Shown here piece after piece: positions 1 through 7,255 of a stretch of DNA of 64,000 nucleotides. Where the stretch lies: positions 1 to 64,000 of the forward strand of contig JAIXSY010000008.1 of assembly GCA_027484445.1 (NCBI GenBank). Reading direction: 5' to 3'. A model generated the notes under the pieces. That model saw nothing but the letters and a program-made list of their open reading frames with translations. It searched no databases and was not told the origin of the DNA. Source of the DNA: Verrucomicrobiaceae bacterium. GTDB taxonomy: Bacteria > Verrucomicrobiota > Verrucomicrobiia > Verrucomicrobiales > Verrucomicrobiaceae. Numbering within the stretch: the stretch's first letter is position 1; each line of letters begins with the position of its first letter. The position numbers and the translations under genes are program-made.

Positions 1-264
1 ACGGATGAAGGCTTCGAAACGATCACCAGCTGCTGCCCGGTGCCGATCGTGATCGCCGGAGGCAAGAAGCTGCCGGAGCTCGACGCGCTGAAGATGAGCT
101 ACAATGCGATCCAGCAGGGGGCGAGCGGTGTGGACATGGGCCGCAACATCTTCCAGAGCGAAGACCCGATCGCGATGATGAAAGCGGTGCGTGGTGTCGT
201 GCACGAAGGCCTCACGCCGGAGCAAGGCTTCGCAATGTTCAACGACCTGAAGGGCAAGAAATAA
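1..264 (+). CDS. LsrF/DeoC-type class I aldolase (3' end only)
   Basis: Open from base 1 to the TAA at 262-264; the 5' part lies outside the window. The visible 87 residues contain [29 protein letters not shown] and a [10 protein letters not shown] helix, the conserved C-terminal part of the TIM-barrel family that includes E. coli LsrF (3-hydroxy-5-phosphonooxypentane-2,4-dione thiolase) and related class I fructose-bisphosphate aldolases. The GG and GVDMGRN segments form the phosphate-binding end of the barrel in this family. The family call is firm. The substrate is not: verrucomicrobial homologues are often named LsrF without other AI-2 genes, and no lsr gene is visible here. A strong terminator follows, so it closes its transcript. 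Confidence 0.85.
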   Translation, partial: TDEGFETITSCCPVPIVIAGGKKLPELDALKMSYNAIQQGASGVDMGRNIFQSEDPIAMMKAVRGVVHEGLTPEQGFAMFNDLKGKK

Positions 265-293
265 GCCACGGGCTCACGACAGACACCTCTGAA

Positions 294-322
294 GCCGCCG
301 GGACTGCTCCCGGCGGCTTTTT
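294..322 (+). terminator. Rho-independent terminator after the LsrF-type gene
   Basis: A perfect 10-bp stem (gccgccggga 294-303 with tcccggcggc 308-317) around a ctgc loop is followed directly by five T. Two A upstream pair with the first two T, extending the stem. It starts 30 bases after the stop codon, and is the clearest intrinsic terminator in the window. Confidence 0.9.
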
Positions 323-494
323 GTGGTTCTTGGCCCAGACGAAGAACTGAGGCCAAGGCCAGCCATGCGTTCTGCGAACACGTCACATCTGGGGACAATG
401 ATGTCGGGAAGACATCATGAGTCAGAACCAGATTTTTGCAGACACCTAACGATGGTGCGATTGCTCGATTCTTTCTCTGAAAAAGGGCAGGGGA

Positions 495-1790
495 TCAAAC
501 CACGTGCTCGCCTTTCAGCACATCGTCTAAAGTTTGGCGTTCACGCACGATGTGTGCTTGATCGCCATCCACCAGGATCTCGGCGGGCATTGGGCGTGTG
601 TTGTAGTTCGAGGCCATGGTGAATCCATAGGCACCTGCACTCATGGCAGCGATGTATTCGCCAGCTTTCACCGGTGCCACGTCGCGGTTTTGAGCGAGAT
701 AGTCACCCGTTTCGCAAATGGGGCCGACGATGTCTGCCAGTTCCGTTTCCCCAGCCGCAGGCTGCTTCAGTGGCACGATCTGATGCCAGCCTTCGTAGAG
801 CGTTGGACGAATGAGGTCGTTCATGCCCGCGTCCACGATCTTGAAAACCTTGGCTGCGCCACGCTTTTCATAGAGCACTTGGGTCAGCAGTGCGCCCGCG
901 TTGCCCACCATGAATCGACCTGGTTCGCACAGGATGCGCAAGCCCAGAGGCTTCAGCAGGGGCACGACAGACTCTGCATACTTCTGGATGGTCAGTGGAT
1001 GCTGTTCGGCGCTGTTCTGCTCCCACCAGGAGGCGTCGCCAGAATCCAGGCACTGGCGGTAATTGATGCCGATGCCGCCGCCGATGCTGAAGAACTCGAG
1101 GCCATGTTGGGCCTTCATCTCTGCCACGAGGGGCGAGACCTTTCTCACCGCTTCCACAAAGGGATCCACGCTCGTGAGCTGCGAGCCAATGTGCATTTGC
1201 AGCCCACGAATGACAAGGTTTGGCATGTCGCTGGCGATGCGGGCATAGACTTCCGCGATGCGGTCAAAGTCGATGCCAAACTTATTCTCGCTTTTGCCCG
1301 TGGTGATCTTGGCGTGTGTCTTGGCGTCCACGTTCGGATTCACCCGCACGGCGACAGGTGCCTTTTTGCCGAGGCTGCCTGCGACTTCATTGATGAAGAC
1401 CAGCTCTGCTTCAGATTCAGCGTTGAAGCAGTAGATGCCCTGCTGCAGCGCGTATTCGATTTCACCGCGCGTCTTCCCCACGCCTGCAAAGGTGCATTTG
1501 CCCGCATCACCACCCGCTTTGATGACACGGTAGAGCTCGCCAGCGGAGACGATGTCAAAGCCGCCCCCCAAGCGAGCAATCGTGGCCAAGATCGATAAAT
1601 TGGAGTTCGCTTTGACCGCGTAACAGATCAAATGATCCAGCCCCATCAGGGCTGCATCGAGCCGGGTGAAATGATCGGTCACGGTTGCCTTGGAATAGAC
1701 ATACAACGGGGTGCCATGCTTCTCCGCGAGCGATTGGAGACTGACGTTTTCGCAGAAAAGTTGGCCTTGTTGATAATGGAAGCGGTGCAT
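495..1790 (-). CDS. lysA: Diaminopimelate decarboxylase
   Basis: 431 aa, the usual length. It catalyses the PLP-dependent decarboxylation of meso-diaminopimelate to L-lysine, the last step of lysine biosynthesis, in the cytoplasm. The N-terminal alanine-racemase-like barrel has the PLP lysine K60 in YAVKAN, then GGGFDIVSAGEL, the HIGSQ motif and the glycine-rich phosphate loop GGGIGINY. The C-terminal part has EPGRFMVGNAGALLT, the CETGDYLA motif that supplies the active-site Cys/Glu from the partner subunit, and AGAYGFTMASNYN. ATG at 1790 gives the standard N-terminus. The gene is monocistronic as seen: the next gene upstream ends 55 bases away on the same strand, with no functional link evident. 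Confidence 0.96.
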   Translation of the reverse strand: MHRFHYQQGQLFCENVSLQSLAEKHGTPLYVYSKATVTDHFTRLDAALMGLDHLICYAVKANSNLSILATIARLGGGFDIVSAGELYRVIKAGGDAGKCTFAGVGKTRGEIEYALQQGIYCFNAESEAELVFINEVAGSLGKKAPVAVRVNPNVDAKTHAKITTGKSENKFGIDFDRIAEVYARIASDMPNLVIRGLQMHIGSQLTSVDPFVEAVRKVSPLVAEMKAQHGLEFFSIGGGIGINYRQCLDSGDASWWEQNSAEQHPLTIQKYAESVVPLLKPLGLRILCEPGRFMVGNAGALLTQVLYEKRGAAKVFKIVDAGMNDLIRPTLYEGWHQIVPLKQPAAGETELADIVGPICETGDYLAQNRDVAPVKAGEYIAAMSAGAYGFTMASNYNTRPMPAEILVDGDQAHIVRERQTLDDVLKGEHVV

Positions 1791-1844
1791 GGAAGGGGGC
1801 CGCAGATAGACAGGAAACGAAGCTGTGCAAGTTTCGGCTGACCT

Positions 1845-3689
1845 TCAGTCCTTCCACAGAATCCTTGCCACCCACACGGTGTTGTCGGCACCGAAGGCGT
1901 TGTCCGGTGGAATGATGAGGTTGGGCGAGTAGGTCTGCATCCACTCGGCCACGGTCACCCAGGTCTCGTTTTCGCTGACTTCGGTGATGGCGAAGTTCCC
2001 GAGGCGAGCGCCGCGCTCGGGGACGAGGATGCATTCCGTGGCACGCTTCACCCCGAGCGTCTTTTGATCGACTTCCGCCATGAAAAGCGGGGCCCGATGG
2101 CGGATGACGTGGTCGTTGTGCGCTCCTTTGCGGTTATAGACGAGGTAAAGCCGGTCGCGATGCGTCACCCAGTGCTGCTGCGTGTTGTAGTTTCCGAGAT
2201 CGCGGCCGTCATCGAACTTCCACGGCTGGATGGGGCCGAAACGCAGCCCGTCATCGCTCACCGCCACATAGCCTGCGGTGTCATTGCGCAGGGTCAGGTA
2301 AAACTTGCCCGCGCAGCGTGTGATGGATGGCTCATAAACTCCGCGCCCACTCTCCAGCGTCAGCTCGGTGCCGTGCTCGAGGTATTTCAGCGTCGTGCCA
2401 TCAAACGAGCAACGCACGACGGTGACGCTGTAAAACTTGTCCTTCTCGGCCTTGAAGTAGATCGGCAGGAGGATGTCGCCATTTTCGAGGTCGAAGCGCT
2501 GCACACTGCCAGCGCCTGCATTCACAAATTTCGCCTCCTTCGGCATGTCGAGCGTCGTCCACGGCGTCCAGGTGTGCTTCTCGGCATCATACACGGACCA
2601 CGCGGTCTCACGCGGACGCACCGCCATCACGTGATCACCCTTGTAACGCACCGTGTGGCCGATGCCGAGCAGCTTGCCACTCTTCGCGTGAAACTTCGGC
2701 GTGAAGTCGCAGGCACCGACGATGACCTCATCGGGCTCGTTTCGGCGTCCGAGCGTTTTCGTGTGCTCGACGATCGGACTCCATGTCGCGCCGAGGTCGG
2801 CGCTGCGGGTTTCATTGAGCGCATCAAACACATCGCTGCCGGTGAGGAGCAGCTTTTGCATGGTGAGCACCACCGTCGGCGTCGCACCGGGGATCGCGCC
2901 AGCGCGTGGGTGCACCCAGCAGGTCTTTCCATCGTAGCCGTTCGACACGACGACGCGCGTCACCTCAAACGGCAGCCCCGCTGGCAGTGGCGGGATGAGT
3001 TGAAGATGCGGGCGCAGCTCCGGCACCTCGCGCTCCAGCCCTTCGGCGACAAGCCGCGCCATCATACGAGCGCCTTCGCGCGAGAAGTGCGATTTGTCCT
3101 GCTCCCCCGGTCCGTAAAGCAGACAGAACTTTTCCCCGAGCTGCTGAAACAGCGCAAAACTCGCGCGGTGGAGGTCAACGACCGGCACCTTCATCTCCGC
3201 GCCCACCGCCTTCGCAGCCTCGACATAGGGCGTGAGCGAGGTGGTCAGCTTGCCATCCACATACACGCGCCTCGACACTGAGGTGACCAGCACCGGCTTC
3301 CCACCTGCTTCACGCACCTCACGGATGAAGGCTCGCAAGTTGTCGCGATACGTCGTCGCCGCATCCGTGCCGCGCTTCGGATCGTCCTTCTGGTCATTGT
3401 GCCCGAACTGGATCAGCACCCAATCGGCCTTCTCTTTGAGCACGCGATCCCACAGGCCGATGTCACGAAAGCTCTTCGTGCTCGTCCCCGACCGCGCATG
3501 ATTCACCACCTTCGCCTGCGGCAAAAACTCCCCCAACATTTGCCCCCAGCCCGCGAGATCCGGCCGGTCCTTCGGCGGCTTCAGCACACTCGCGACGGTC
3601 GAATCACCCGCGAGGACGACTTTGAGTGGTTCCGCGTTGAGAGAGGTGATGAAGAAGGACGCGAGCAGGAGGAGGCGCATGGCTTCCAA
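1845..3689 (-). CDS. Secreted CE12-like acetylesterase fused to a sialidase-like domain
   Basis: 614 aa with a signal peptide (about residues 1-19). Residues 22-230 are an SGNH hydrolase of the rhamnogalacturonan acetylesterase type: GDS with Ser30, the SGTS block near 67-70, GHND (Asn98) and DKSH with catalytic Asp198 and His201. Residues about 240-614 resemble a BNR/sialidase-like propeller (DLGATWSPIV, followed by repeated strands such as YEPSITRCAGKFYLTLRNDTAGYVAVSDDG). The esterase should remove acetyl groups from pectin-like or other acetylated glycans outside the cytoplasm. The role of the propeller, as glycosidase or carbohydrate-binding part, is not decided by sequence. The reading frame is complete, so the fusion is genuine. 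Confidence 0.85.
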   Translation of the reverse strand: MEAMRLLLLASFFITSLNAEPLKVVLAGDSTVASVLKPPKDRPDLAGWGQMLGEFLPQAKVVNHARSGTSTKSFRDIGLWDRVLKEKADWVLIQFGHNDQKDDPKRGTDAATTYRDNLRAFIREVREAGGKPVLVTSVSRRVYVDGKLTTSLTPYVEAAKAVGAEMKVPVVDLHRASFALFQQLGEKFCLLYGPGEQDKSHFSREGARMMARLVAEGLEREVPELRPHLQLIPPLPAGLPFEVTRVVVSNGYDGKTCWVHPRAGAIPGATPTVVLTMQKLLLTGSDVFDALNETRSADLGATWSPIVEHTKTLGRRNEPDEVIVGACDFTPKFHAKSGKLLGIGHTVRYKGDHVMAVRPRETAWSVYDAEKHTWTPWTTLDMPKEAKFVNAGAGSVQRFDLENGDILLPIYFKAEKDKFYSVTVVRCSFDGTTLKYLEHGTELTLESGRGVYEPSITRCAGKFYLTLRNDTAGYVAVSDDGLRFGPIQPWKFDDGRDLGNYNTQQHWVTHRDRLYLVYNRKGAHNDHVIRHRAPLFMAEVDQKTLGVKRATECILVPERGARLGNFAITEVSENETWVTVAEWMQTYSPNLIIPPDNAFGADNTVWVARILWKD

Positions 3690-3714
3690 ACGCGATCAAG
3701 GCAGCAAAGCTGGC

Positions 3715-3772
3715 AAGTATCGGGGCCATTCCTGGCCCCTCACGGAGCGGGGCAGGAATGCCCCGGATACTT
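3715..3772. repeat. Palindromic REP-like element, GAATGCCCCGG family
   Basis: An imperfect inverted repeat with arms 3715-3739 and 3749-3772 (aagtat.cggggc.attcctg.cccc against its complement) separated by about 9 bases. The core gaatgccccgg recurs near 7221-7232 and, inverted, at 28897-28910, so this is a dispersed element. It lies just upstream of the esterase gene. Confidence 0.75.
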
Positions 3773-3862
3773 TCAGTTAGCGGATGCTGCCGCCGCTTGT
3801 TTCCCCTGTGGGAATGCCATGAGGTCACGCGCTGCTGCGGAGCCGCGAAGCAACCCGCCTGA

Positions 3863-4072
3863 CTACTTTCCTGCTACCTTCGCCCGGAGTTCTTCCACCA
3901 GTTGCCGACTTTCCCGTTCATCCTTCTGCCAGACCACGTTGCTACGGTCCATTGCGGCAAGGCGTTCGCTGATGCGCAGGCTCTGCCCCTTGCGCTCCAG
4001 CGCCGTGTGCTGCGCTTGTTTGGCTTCAAATTCATCTCCAACCTCCGCGAGAAGCCGGAGGAGCCGGTGGCA
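3863..4072 (-). pseudogene. Possible remnant of a coiled-coil protein gene
   Basis: A 69-codon stretch on the minus strand, bounded upstream by an in-frame TAG (4073-4075) and ending in TAG at 3863-3865. It reads RLLRLLAEVGDEFEAKQAQ, then ALERKGQSLRISERLAAM and QKDERESRQLVEELRAK: charged, helical and protein-like, unlike the other five frames here. No usable ATG opens it except an internal Met, and no start or RBS is convincing. It may be the 3' end of a lost gene. It is not recognised as any family. Confidence 0.3.
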
Positions 4073-4082
4073 CTACTGGTGA

Positions 4083-4276
4083 GCTGAGGGGTGGGGCCAG
4101 GAATGAGCTGCTATGTCGGAAGAATAGGTTGGACGGGCCAGGAATGGCCCAGCTACTTGGGCGGGAGTATGGCATGAAGGTTCGGCCCAGGAGGCTGCGT
4201 ATGTTGATGGAAGCATCCTGCGGCCCAGGGAGGGCTGCCTGCGCATGCTGAACATCATCGGACTTTTTCAAAACAC
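4083..4276. other. Gene-poor spacer with repeated GGCCAGGAATG-type motifs
   Basis: Together with 3690-4082 this makes a spacer of nearly 600 bases between divergent genes. It contains ggccaggaatg twice (about 4095 and 4137), followed by ggcccaggaggctgcg and ggcccagggagggctgcctgcg, degenerate copies of one G/C-rich motif. No convincing ORF was seen. It must hold the promoter of the gene starting at 4277, but no clear -35/-10 pair was found. Confidence 0.4.
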
Positions 4277-5787
4277 ATGGACCGCCGCGATTTCCTGAAG
4301 ACGAGCGCTGCTGTGGGCATGGCTCAGAGTTTCCTGCCAGCGGCTGCCGCCACAGCACGGCAGCCTGACCTGATCCCCAAGGAAAATGCGAAGCCTGGCT
4401 CCACGGACTGGCAGCTCACGCGCATGATGCCGGACAGTGCGAAGTCGTACCGAACCTCCCTCATCGAAGGCTATTGCTCGCGCCAGTCAGTCAAAGCGGG
4501 TGAGAAGCTCGACATCTTTGTCAGCACGAAACCTGTCTCAAAGTTCACCATCGAGATCTTCCGCATGGGCTACTATGGCGGCGCGGGTTCGCGCTTGATG
4601 ACCACACTGGGTCCTTTTGCGGGCAAGGAGCAGCCAGTTCCGGAGATGGGGGAAAAACGACTCCGCGAGTGTCAGTGGCAGGTTTCGACCACACTCACGA
4701 TTCCCGCAGACTGGCCCAGTGGGGTTTATCTCGGACGTCTCACCACGGTGCCGGAAGCTGCCGACCAACCTTATTGGCAGAGTTACATCATCTTCATCGT
4801 TAAAGATGATCGTTTGGCGGATATCCTTTTCCAATGCAGCGACAACACCTGGCAGGCCTACAATCGCTGGCCGGTGAATGAATCGCTCTACACCGATCCA
4901 CGCGCGGCTCATGCGCCGGGGGTCAGTTGCAGCTTTGATCGGCCTTACGGCAAATACGTTCAGATCCTCGATCAGCCACTGAGCATGGGCAGTGGCGAGT
5001 TTTTGCTGTGGGAATACCCGCTGTGCTACTGGCTGGAAAAGGAAGGTTATGACGTGACCTACGGCTCGAACGTCGATAACCTCGAGCCTGCCAATTTGAC
5101 TCGTGTAAGGCCATGATCAGTGTCGGTCATGACGAATACTGGGACGTGCGGCAGTTTCACAATGTCAAGCAGGCCATCCATGACGGTCTGAGTGTGCTGT
5201 GGCTCTCCGCGAACGACGTTTACATGGTGACGCCCTACACGCCGAATGCTCGAGGTGAGCCCAACCGCCGACTCACCCGCGAGACTTGTTTCGGTGAGTT
5301 CCGCGAGGAGGAGAAGGAGGCCTACTCAAAAGTGCTTGGCCCTTTTGAAAATCCAGGGCCTGATGAACGCGACATCATTGGAGCGCGAACCGTGGTGCCT
5401 TTCAATGGGGGCGGTGACTGGACCTGCACGAGACCGAATCATTGGCTCTTTGAGGGAACGGGCATGAAAAAGGGCGAGAGCATCCCTGGTCTTGTGGGGT
5501 GGGAGTTTCACGGTGAACCTGATGCATCACGACCGGGGCTAGACGTCGTGGCAGAGGGACATGTCTGGGCCGGTGGAGTCCGTCTCGGCCAATACGCGGC
5601 CACCGTGTTTGAAGGCCCGAAGAGGAATCTGGTCTTCAATGCTAGCACGATCTTTTGGAGCCAGGGGCTGAGCTCACCCCCAGGGCATCAGATCCCCTGG
5701 AGTCATTTTTCTCGCCCCCATGGCCCCGATTCCCGAGTGCAGCAGATCACTCGGAATGCTCTCAGGCGTGCGCTGAGCGCTCCCTGA
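4277..5787 (+). pseudogene. DMFase beta-subunit-like Tat-exported protein, split by one frameshift
   Basis: Two overlapping frames make one protein of about 504 aa. The first (4277-5116) starts with a Tat-type signal (RRDFLK) and runs through FRMGYYGGAGSR and the F.CSDNTWQAYNRW motif to TYGSNVDNLEPANLTRV. The second (5113-5787) resumes with ISVGHDEYWD, NDVYM and WEFHGEPD. This matches the N,N-dimethylformamidase beta-subunit-like C-terminal family. Adding one base near 5105-5110 restores TR-C-K-A-MISVGHDEYW. Either the gene is inactivated or the sequence has a one-base error. The rest of the frame is intact, which favours a recent mutation or an assembly error. The substrate of verrucomicrobial members is unknown. 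Confidence 0.85.
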
Positions 5788-5867
5788 GACCGAAGGAGGG
5801 CAGTGTGGCCCGGCTTGTGCTGCAACATTTGGGCAGGTTCGCTCGTTATCTGGCCATCCTCCCCCTC

Positions 5868-7136
5868 ATGAATCGTCGTCATTTCCTTCTTAGTTCGATT
5901 GGCACCACGCTGGCATTGCCGAGCATGTCATCTCTTTTGGCCAAAGGGGCCACGGGCGGTTCCGTGCAGGCGGCGAAAGGCGCGGGCCTGGGCGCTCGGC
6001 GATTTGTAGCGATCGGCAATCTGCTCGGCTATCAGACGAAGAGTCTGTTTCCGACAACGCAGGGCCGGAATTATGAAAAGACGACGCTGCTGGAGCCGCT
6101 GTGGGACATTCGGGACAAGATGACCGTCTTTCGTGGGCTCGACCACGGCGTGAAAGGGGGGCACTTTGCGGTGCATTCGTTCCTTTCGGGCGTGCTGCAC
6201 TCGGAGGCGCAAAATCGCCCCGATGGCAATGTGACCATCGACCAGTATCTCGCGGATGAAGTGGGCTTTGAGACGCGGTTTCCATCGCTCACCGTGGGCT
6301 CTGAAGGCGGCATTCATGGCGGCTGCCAGATCGCGTGGACGAAGTCTGGCGTGCGGGTGCCCCCAATCACCAATCCGGCGGAGTTGTTCGAAAAACTCTT
6401 CATCAGCGACTCGCCCGAGCGTCAGGCACGTCGGGCGCAGGAGAACAAGGTGCAGGCGTCCATCCTCGACTCCGTGTTGGATGAGGCGAACCGCCTTGCC
6501 AAGAAAGTGAACCAGGAGGACAAGGCAAAGCTCGATGAGTATCTGACCTCCGTGCGTGATGTGGAGAAGCGTCTCGAACTCCGTCAGCGCTGGACACATC
6601 AGCCGAAGCCAAAAGCGCCCTTCGATAAACCTGCCAATCGCAACGCCGTCGAAGATTTGCCGCTCCTGTATGAGCTCATCGCGCTGGCTTTGCAGACAGA
6701 CAGCACGCGCATCGCCACCCTGGAGATTGGCGGTGATTTCATGCCGCAGCATCTGGGCATCAAGAAGGACTGGCATGGTCTCTCCCACCATGGCAACGAC
6801 GAGGAGGCCATCGCGAGTCTTATCACGCTGGAGAAGTATCAGATCGAGCACTTCGGCAAGTTTGTCGCCCGTCTGGCAAAAATGAATGACGGTGAGCGTT
6901 CGCTACTCGATTCGACCACGGTGCTTTTTGGCAGTGGCATGGGCGATGGGAATGTGCACAAAAACTCTGACCTGCCCATCCTGCTGGCGGGAGGCGGCTA
7001 CAAGCACGGCGAATTCCGTGAAGTGCCACGCGAAGGCATCCACAAGGTGCCGCTGTGCAACCTCTTCGTTGATATTGCGCAGAAGATGGGCGTCGAAACC
7101 GATGCCTTTGGCAGCAGCACGGGGCGTTTTGCGTGA
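5868..7136 (+). CDS. DUF1552 secreted protein
   Basis: 422 aa from the ATG at 5868. An in-frame extension to 5655 exists, but the Tat-like start MNRRHFLLSS followed by a hydrophobic segment fixes the N-terminus here. Residues about 40-415 fit DUF1552: RFVAIGNLLGYQ, FRGLDHGVKGGH, SIDQYLA-like TIDQYLADEVG, LPLLYELIALALQTDSTR and FGSGMGDGN. The family is related to DUF1501/alkaline-phosphatase-like folds and is common in Planctomycetes and Verrucomicrobia. It usually sits beside a DUF1592-type cytochrome gene, which is absent here. The enzymatic role is unknown. Confidence 0.9.
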   Translation: MNRRHFLLSSIGTTLALPSMSSLLAKGATGGSVQAAKGAGLGARRFVAIGNLLGYQTKSLFPTTQGRNYEKTTLLEPLWDIRDKMTVFRGLDHGVKGGHFAVHSFLSGVLHSEAQNRPDGNVTIDQYLADEVGFETRFPSLTVGSEGGIHGGCQIAWTKSGVRVPPITNPAELFEKLFISDSPERQARRAQENKVQASILDSVLDEANRLAKKVNQEDKAKLDEYLTSVRDVEKRLELRQRWTHQPKPKAPFDKPANRNAVEDLPLLYELIALALQTDSTRIATLEIGGDFMPQHLGIKKDWHGLSHHGNDEEAIASLITLEKYQIEHFGKFVARLAKMNDGERSLLDSTTVLFGSGMGDGNVHKNSDLPILLAGGGYKHGEFREVPREGIHKVPLCNLFVDIAQKMGVETDAFGSSTGRFA

Positions 7137-7255
7137 TGTTGCTAACGTGCTGCGTGAACATGTCAGGCCGGTGATAGACTGCGGCGCTTCATCTACCTGG
7201 ATCTCAAAGTTCATGGGCAAGAATGCCCCGGTAACAGAGGTCTTCGTGTCCGAGT

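Noticed and set aside
1..264. Evidence for an AI-2 uptake (lsr) operon
   Set aside because: Only the aldolase-type gene is visible, and the family has other functions in Verrucomicrobiota.
534..1598. Long plus-strand ORF over lysA
   Set aside because: It lies opposite the intact lysA frame and reads His/Arg/Ala-rich nonsense with no motif.
2064..3281. 405-codon plus-strand ORF over the CE12-sialidase gene
   Set aside because: Shadow of the real minus-strand gene; composition typical of antisense frames in GC-rich DNA.
3399..4082. 227-codon plus-strand ORF across the esterase start and the spacer
   Set aside because: Composition is not protein-like and it runs antisense to the esterase N-terminus.
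5655..5867. Longer start for the DUF1552 protein
   Set aside because: The extra 71 codons overlap the preceding gene in another frame and precede a clear Tat-like signal.
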